From IMG/VR virus record IMGVR_UViG_3300027733_000036, positions 48,424 through 112,423 of that record: a stretch of DNA of 64,000 nt; one strand, written 5' to 3'. Below are positions 63,867 through 64,000 of the stretch, piece after piece (positions within the stretch are counted from its first letter, which is position 1; every line of letters starts with the position of its first letter). Under the pieces are notes generated by a model. The model saw only the letters and a program-made list of their open reading frames with translations. It ran no database searches and had not been told where the DNA came from. This stretch comes from a virus. A program made the position numbers and the translations under genes.

Positions 63867-64000
63867 TTACTTGACAGGACAAAATCCACCTTCGCAATCG
63901 CTGGAATCAACGCTTGCGTCGAATGAAATACCATTGATTAACTTAGTTGTTCTAACCAGTTCATTGTACACATCTTCTGTGATTTCTTCAAGAGGAGCTT
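63867..64000 (-). CDS. C-terminal end of an unidentified gene (cut by window edge)
   Basis: The frame read from 64000 downward is open and stops at TAA (63867-63869), giving the last 43 residues of a protein. It ends in SSDCEGGFCPVK. A C-x4-C pair this close to the end resembles the swinging-arm cysteines of class I ribonucleotide reductase large subunits, which would fit a nucleotide-metabolism gene, but one short tail is not proof. Confidence 0.45.
   Translation of the reverse strand, partial: APLEEITEDVYNELVRTTKLINGISFDASVDSSDCEGGFCPVK

Overview
This window is a stretch of a large, AT-rich, tailed-phage genome. Genes are packed with short gaps or 1-30 nt overlaps, and every recognisable gene is a phage structural, lysis, replication or nucleotide-metabolism gene. 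Baseplate proteins resembling T4 gp25 and gp6 (baseplate J) point to a contractile-tailed myovirus. The replication set (family C DNA polymerase, primase-helicase, RecA, PhoH, RusA, dUTPase, its own sigma factor, a tRNA) points to a large lytic genome. The only host clue is a secreted phage protein at about 43 kb that ends in a MYXO-CTERM-like sorting signal, which hints at a myxobacterium-like (former deltaproteobacterial) host. That is inference from one gene.

Positions 1-41348 (+ strand) form the late module. It runs from large virion proteins, one carrying an M23 peptidase domain, through baseplate proteins at 12.6-15.1 kb and a long series of large beta-rich virion proteins at 15-35 kb. 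Tail-fibre and beta-helix tailspike-like proteins follow at 35-40.3 kb, then a lysis cassette (CHAP-type endolysin, two-TM holin candidate, small coiled-coil protein) at 40.3-41.35 kb. It ends at a strong bidirectional terminator at 41364-41395.

Positions 41413-64000 (- strand) converge on that terminator and form the early/replication module. Reading in the direction of transcription, from 64000 downward: the tail end of an unidentified gene, a small gene, RecA, a MoxR-type AAA ATPase with its VWA/metallopeptidase partner, PhoH, and a DNA polymerase III alpha subunit split into two genes around a small membrane-protein gene. Next come an HTH-metallophosphoesterase, a tRNA-Asn with its own sigma70-type promoter, a Cas4/RecB-like nuclease, a sigma70-family factor, a primase-helicase, a degenerate nuclease relative and dUTPase. 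Last come a C5-cytosine methyltransferase, a Vsr-like endonuclease, RusA, the sorted surface protein, and two paralogous small genes, each followed by a related terminator.

The points most worth following up are: the polymerase whose nucleotidyl-transfer site is divided between two polypeptides; the phage-borne MYXO-CTERM-like surface protein; the tandem gene-plus-terminator duplication; a GSGY/PGS module repeated in three adjacent virion genes; the MoxR-VWA pair; and a possible AUU start codon at 7671. I saw no CRISPR array, insertion sequence, integrase or rRNA. No gene-free stretch reaches 300 bases.
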